From: Rhizoclosmatium globosum
Lineage: Eukaryota > Chytridiomycota > Chytridiomycetes > Chytridiales > Chytriomycetaceae
Direction of reading: 5' to 3'
NCBI GenBank assembly: GCA_002104985.1
Contig: MCGO01000012.1
Coordinates: 372,001-436,000, forward strand
DNA length: 64,000 bases
In this document: positions 59,983 to 64,000 of the stretch, one piece after another
Layout: the number at the start of each line of letters is the position of its first letter
Position numbering within the stretch: position 1 is the first letter of the stretch
Position numbers and translations under genes: made by a program
Notes under the pieces: model-generated
What the model was told of the DNA's origin: nothing
Database searches by the model: none
What the model saw: only the letters and a program-made list of their open reading frames with translations

Positions 59983-60824
59983 TTACTTTCTGGCGTGGGC
60001 AGCCTCCTTCTGAGCCAAAGCAGCACGCTTGGCCATCTTCTCGTTGGACTTCTTACCCATGATACCTCCACCCCACTGCTTGCGGGTCTCCTCGAACTTC
60101 TCGCTGAAGTTGGTCTTGATGGCAGAGATCAAAGCGGCCAACTCGTGCTTGTCCTCAGCCTTAACATCGGTGATGGCAAGGGCAGTGGCGGTCTTCTTGT
60201 GGACGACAGTACCGAGTCTGCTCTTTCCCTTGACGATGGCGTATGGGATACCCATCTTACGGCAGAGAGCTGGCAACCAGACGACAATCTCGATTGGGTC
60301 AACGTCGTGAGCAATCAAGACGAGCTGAGCCTTCTTGGACTCGATCAAGGCGGTGATGTGGTTGATACCATACTTGACGACAGTTGGCTTCTTGGTCTCA
60401 ACCTTGGAACCAGCAGTCTTGGCCTCAGCAGCAGCAGAGAGACGGGCCTTCTTCTCGATGGCAGTCTCTGGGCGGTACTTGGAGAGGAGCTTGAAGGCCT
60501 GGGTGGCAGTGTTCTTGTCCAAAGCCTTAGAGAACTGGTTGATGGCTGGTGGGACCTTGAGACGCTGACGCAAGATGGTCTTCTGTCTCTGGAGTCTGAC
60601 GTACTCTGGCCACTTGGTGAAGCGAGTCAAGTCACGGACTGGCTGGATATCAGCACCTATGAAGAAGACGATTTAGACTCGATTTACAGCACCATATAAC
60701 ATCAAAACTCACCAACTCCGAAAGACTTTGGAGTCTTCTCGAAAAGTGGGTTGACTGGCTTGGCAACCTTCTTGGCGGCACTTGGGGCGGTAGCAACCTT
60801 CTTAGCAGCGGTCTTTGGTGGAGC
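59983..60824 (-). CDS. Large-subunit ribosomal protein eL8 (RPL7A/RPL8), first exon not placed
   Basis: Minus-strand exons 60713-60824 and 59983-60656 encode 262 codons of cytosolic 60S protein eL8: [88 protein letters not shown], and [10 protein letters not shown] near the end. The first visible exon begins in phase 0 with APPKTAAKK immediately after a GT-AG intron, so the start Met lies in an upstream exon that may consist of little more than the ATG. Candidates are an ATG followed by a GTACGA donor near 61769, or the MFAER frame at 61034. No frameshift. Confidence 0.93.
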
Positions 60825-61919
60825 CTGATACAAAACAACACAATTAGCAACAACGATGGAGAGGATGTCAATGTCATCGGAGCGCCGCCAAAATAGGGGA
60901 CTTTGTAAGACTCCTATATCCTCAAAATCCATCGACACCAAAGGCAAGGTCAACATCAACTTCAAGTGAAAACAAGTGGAGATCAGGAGGTGCGAAACAT
61001 TGTTCATGAGAGTTGCTACACGTTCAGCGAACATAATAGCCCCTCCTGCAGCCAGGTGTAGATCTTGTGGTCATAAATGTGCAAGGTCTCCCAAACGTAC
61101 TAGTCCAATTTGATTTCGCCACCAACAACCTCCAAATGAAATCTGGTAAACCCAACAATGGATCACACCAGCTTCGTCAACGGTCCAAATCAACGTCATC
61201 AGTACTAGACTCCAATACTCGAACGCATTGTAGAGCTGTTTCCCTCGATCAACCAGACAAGCAATGACAGAGGACAGTCGGCAAGAGAAAAAAAACAAAA
61301 AACCAGCCAGACACTAATAGCACGACACATCAAGAAACCATGGAGTGCAGGAAGCGAAGATTCTCAGCAATGAGAAATCTGAACCCTTGACGAATATGAA
61401 CTGAGACGAACACCTTGTTGATCCGTGATCTCCGCTTGTTCACTCAGGCTACCAATCCGGCGCTTTAGCCTAGACAGGCGCCACCGTAAACGGGAAGTAT
61501 AGTTGATCGCCGTAATAAGGACCATTGAGAGTCATTGCGTCGTAGTGTATCCGCAAGATAGCAGGCAATGAAGGTGCCAGCCTCGCAGGTCCACATGTCA
61601 CAAAGTCTCTCAATAGGTGGTGTCGAGGTAAACAGGAGAGTCGGGACGCGACGCAATTGGTTAGATCACGCAGCAATCCGCTCGTAGAAGTGATGGCTGG
61701 GTGCGATGGAGGCTGATGATGCCTGCTGGGATGGGGATGATGGTGGTGGTCGTAGGAGATGTCGTACCATTTTTGCTTGAGTTTCGTGACGGACAACGAG
61801 AAAAGAAATTCAACTCTTTCTTCATTACTCGCGAAGTTCAAAAAAATAATATGAAAGTGGATGGGAGGTTTATGATTCATCAATGCGTGGTTTCCCAGAA
61901 GGATCTAAATCAATTCGGT
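60825..61919. other. Leader/first-intron region of eL8 and downstream spacer
   Basis: About 1.1 kb without a supportable protein gene. It must contain the first exon, first intron and promoter of eL8 (minus) and the 3' end of the TMEM18-like gene. I looked for box C/D-like snoRNA motifs because eL8 introns carry snoRNAs in vertebrates; only weak CTGATGA / CTGA candidates near 61190-61205 on the minus strand were seen, not enough to call. Confidence 0.4.
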
Positions 61920-62704
61920 TTATTTCGCACCCTTTCTTTGACGTAACCTGTCACTTCCTGGCGTTTTCGTAGCTGCTTTCTTTCCTTCTCCTTTATTATC
62001 TCCTTCTGATTCGACTTTCGTGGCTGTCTGTTGCTTTTTCTTATTTAACCCCAACTGCTGCCTCTTGCTCACAACCAATAACTGTCCAACTTCACGAACC
62101 ATGGCAAACTAAAGAAAATAACCAGGAAAATTAGTATTGCGATTGGAACGCGATTATAATCAAACAGGGACGCATACCAAAAACAGCAAGATATTCAACA
62201 TCATGGGTCCTGAAAACACGGTTGTAATGAATGCACCATTCTTGTCGAAATAATCGATTTCTGAGACGTGTTTGTGATGGACTGAGGCAAAGCTGTTGAT
62301 ATATTCAGAACAAAGGACAGTTGCGGCTGAATGTACAGAATTAGACACAGTATACAGAAGTATTGGTCAATATAAAGGCTCTCAACTCATAAATGTTAGA
62401 AAAGGAACCCGAGCGTTGAGGCGGCAGCCTTGTTCCACCAAAACAGAACCACGGACATAAAGATTGCAATATGATAGGCTGCGAGATATTTGAAAAGAGG
62501 CTCAGACCATTCAACCTTGTCAAAAGAATAAAGGGATGAGCATAAGGTAAGATGGTGTTGAAACTTTGGGTGCTTTACCGCATCAACAAAGGCCAAGACG
62601 TCTGCTTTCAAATCTGCGACAATTGATTCGGCAGACTCCCATGAGATTAATGACGGATTGTTGACGATGGAGTCGAGAGAGAGCTTGGGAGCTGAATTGG
62701 ACAT
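61920..62704 (-). CDS. TMEM18-like nuclear-envelope membrane protein
   Basis: Small multi-pass protein. The first exon starts MSNSAPKLSLDSIV (62704); an in-frame intron (about 62514-62579) joins FVDA to VEWSEPLFKYLAAYH, the conserved TMEM18 start. Then come a helix with IFMSVVLFWWN, a frame change near 62420 (one missing base) to NARVPFLTFM, an intron, VLCSEYINSFASVHH, IDYFDKNGAFITTVFSGP and M.LNILLFLV, another intron, and a Lys-rich tail ending RLRQRKGAK. The SEYIN and YFD..G.FI..VFS.P blocks match TMEM18. The basic tail is a DNA-binding/NLS-like feature of the family. Start codon 36 bp from the oppositely oriented Maf gene. Confidence 0.85.
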
Positions 62705-62740
62705 GGTTTTTTTGTTGGAACTTGCTTTGAAACTGAGACC
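62705..62740. promoter_or_regulatory. Very short divergent promoter (TMEM18-like / Maf)
   Basis: Only 36 bp separate the two start codons, so the leaders and promoters must overlap each other or the coding regions. It includes a T-run next to the minus-strand ATG. Confidence 0.6.
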
Positions 62741-63463
62741 ATGTCCACTTTGACACTTCCTGAGGGTTATGAATTGATTCTTGGTTCTTCAAGCAAATCG
62801 CGGGCATACATCCTAAACAAGTACAACATTCCATTCCGGGTTGTAACTCAATCGATTGATGAAAAGGCATTGGGTGACCGAACTGGGGATCCATCGGCCC
62901 TTGTCCTGAAGTGAGAGGCGTTTCGAATGATATTGTTGAATCTAAAATAACACCAGAATTGCACATGCGAAGGCGGATGCACTGATTGCTTCTGGCAAAC
63001 TGCCAACCACCCCAGCGATTGTTATTTGCAGTGATCAGGTTGCCGTGTATGCGGGCGTTATCAGAGAGAAACCAGAGAATGAGGCAGAAGCTCGGCATTA
63101 TTTAGAGTCATATAGAAGTGGTCCAGTTGAAACATTCGGCGGTGTTGTGGTGTATAACACCGCAACAAAGAAGAAGGCAGCCGTAGTGGATCATGCCAAG
63201 CAACATTTCAAGTATATTCCAGATGATGTGATCGATGGACTTATCAATGCTGGACGTGTGTTTGAGTGTTGTGGCGGGTAAGCAAGATATTCTTTCCTGG
63301 GTAAATATATGGACTCATAGAGTTTATTTCCTCATAGATTCACGATTGAGGATCCTTACTGGCTCCATACGTTGGGAGACGGAGGGTGTTGATGGGGAGC
63401 GATTCTATCGTTGGTCTCTCTCTGACTGTAGTGCAGCGATTGATTGCCGAGACGCTAGTTTGA
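62741..63463 (+). CDS. Maf/ASMTL-type nucleoside triphosphate pyrophosphatase
   Basis: Housecleaning enzyme hydrolysing non-canonical or canonical NTPs to monophosphates. Exons: 62741 to about 62908, then about 62957 to 63279, and a last exon from about 63339. It begins with YELILGSSSKSRAYIL (the SxSxxR active-site loop), then FRVVTQSIDEKAL, GDPSALVLKIAHAKADAL, AIVICSDQVAVYAG (the SDQ acidic motif), ETFGGVVVYNT and HFKYIPDDVIDGLI, CCGGFTIEDP, and finally SIVGLSLTVVQRLIAETLV read in a shifted frame. Three single-base losses between 63360 and 63400 scramble the last 35 residues. No methyltransferase (ASMT) part is present. Confidence 0.87.
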
Positions 63464-63525
63464 ATTGGTTTCTAATACTTATATGCTTAATTAAAAAGTC
63501 TCTTGATTCTGTCCGAAGCAAACAA

Positions 63526-64000
63526 ATGAAGAAGGCACCACCAGCAAGAAAGCAGGCAAGGCAGCCAAGACAGCCACCACGGAGCCCATCACAGAGGCCA
63601 CACCAACAGAGCCGACATCGCTGCCTCCATCTGTGCGTGGACCACTAAGTGGACACGTCAAAGTGACGATTGGCAAAGTTGTCTTGATTCGACAGCGACG
63701 CGTGTTTGGAACGCGGCCCTCGAATCCGGCGAAACAAACACCGCCAAAAGTGCGGGTCGAGTGGTGGGGCGCCCAATCAGCCGCCCTCTTCTTTCCGAAA
63801 CAAGTCGCTTCTCGTTCCGCAAATGTCTCGTTCGCCGTCGACAAGGCCCGCCCAACCACTCTCCGCTTTCCTGTTTTGTGTCCGAAACAGAATCTGCTCG
63901 CGTACCTGAGAGACATGGGGCCGCTGCACCTGGTTGTCCTGGCCCAGACGGACAGGTCGGAAGGGCAACTGTTCCTGATTTGACGGCGATCGCGGGTGAG
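63526..64000 (+). CDS. C2CD3-like centriolar protein, N-terminal part (runs off window)
   Basis: Starts MKKAPPA at 63526; one missing base soon after moves the reading to GKAAKTATTEP, SLPPSVRGPLSGHVKVTIGK, KVRVEWWGAQSAALFFPKQ, RFPVLCPKQNLLAYLRDMGPLHLVV and, after another missing base near 63945, QVGRATVPDLTAI. The LPP..G.L, WWG...LFFP and F.AYL.DMG.L..V blocks match the N-terminal C2 domain of C2CD3, a centriole/basal-body protein needed for distal appendages and ciliogenesis. The rest lies beyond the window. The long antisense frame over the same bases is a shadow. Confidence 0.75.

Noticed and set aside
59959..60699. 246-residue open frame on the plus strand
   Set aside because: Fully antisense to ribosomal protein eL8; a stop-free shadow of biased codon use.
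63491..63916. 141-residue minus-strand frame at the window end
   Set aside because: The plus strand carries recognisable C2CD3 motifs (WWG, AYLRDMG); the minus frame has none.
1..64000. CRISPR arrays, insertion sequences, retroelements, tRNA or rRNA genes
   Set aside because: Looked for regular repeats, terminal repeats, transposase or reverse-transcriptase motifs and tRNA-like blocks by eye; none was convincing.

Overview
The window is nuclear DNA of a flagellated (zoosporic) fungus, most likely a chytrid. Genes are intron-rich, with short GT-AG introns of about 45-80 bp (a few to about 170). Fungal-type signalling kinases (Ran1/Sks1-like, Slt2-like MAPK) sit beside genes kept only by organisms with motile cilia: CFAP47, the N-terminus of C2CD3 and a MAK/RCK kinase. 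I found no bacterial operon, transposon, CRISPR array or tRNA. The species assignment is inference.

Layout: 1-5.2 kb, amino-acid catabolism: urocanate hydratase (5' truncated) and a mitochondrial bifunctional lysine-ketoglutarate reductase/saccharopine dehydrogenase. 5.3-8.6 kb, a flavin-reductase-like protein and two tandem paralogous multi-pass membrane proteins of unknown family. 9-18 kb, signalling: a Ran1-like kinase, a phosphatidylinositol-phosphate kinase with an N-terminal hydrophobic anchor, and a MAK-like ciliary kinase. 17.9-19.5 kb, two small membrane proteins. 19.6-22.5 kb, M1 aminopeptidase copy 1. 22.6-26 kb, a mitochondrial TPR protein and ETF-ubiquinone oxidoreductase. 26.2-28.1 kb, a MAP kinase. 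28.7-32.4 kb, a Q-rich DEDD exonuclease-like protein. 32.7-34.2 kb, an RNF121-type membrane E3 ligase. 34.3-37.2 kb and 41.7-44.6 kb, M1 aminopeptidase copies 2 and 3. Between these, 37.6-41.5 kb, an unusual E2-like/F-box/TerD protein whose TerD domain is split by an inserted vWA domain. 44.8-47.4 kb, two small Ser-rich proteins and a sphingomyelin-synthase-like enzyme. 47.6-58.1 kb, CFAP47. 58.1-63.5 kb, a CoA-binding protein, a TDG-type glycosylase, ribosomal protein eL8, TMEM18 and a Maf-type pyrophosphatase. From 63.5 kb to the end, the start of C2CD3.

Many otherwise well conserved genes carry single-base frameshifts (urocanase, LKR/SDH, ETF-QO, the M1 peptidases, MAPK, CFAP47, the E2/TerD gene, TMEM18, Maf). 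Every one I could resolve fits one missing base, which points to uncorrected long-read indels rather than pseudogenes. Coding calls are therefore reconstructions across frames, and exon borders were read by eye from GT/AG signals and protein continuity.

The most original item is the E2-like/F-box/TerD(vWA) protein. Also notable are the M1 trio with a patchwork of near identity between two inverted copies, the animal/plant-style LKR/SDH fusion in a fungus, the anchored PIP kinase, and the unrecognised tandem membrane-protein pair.
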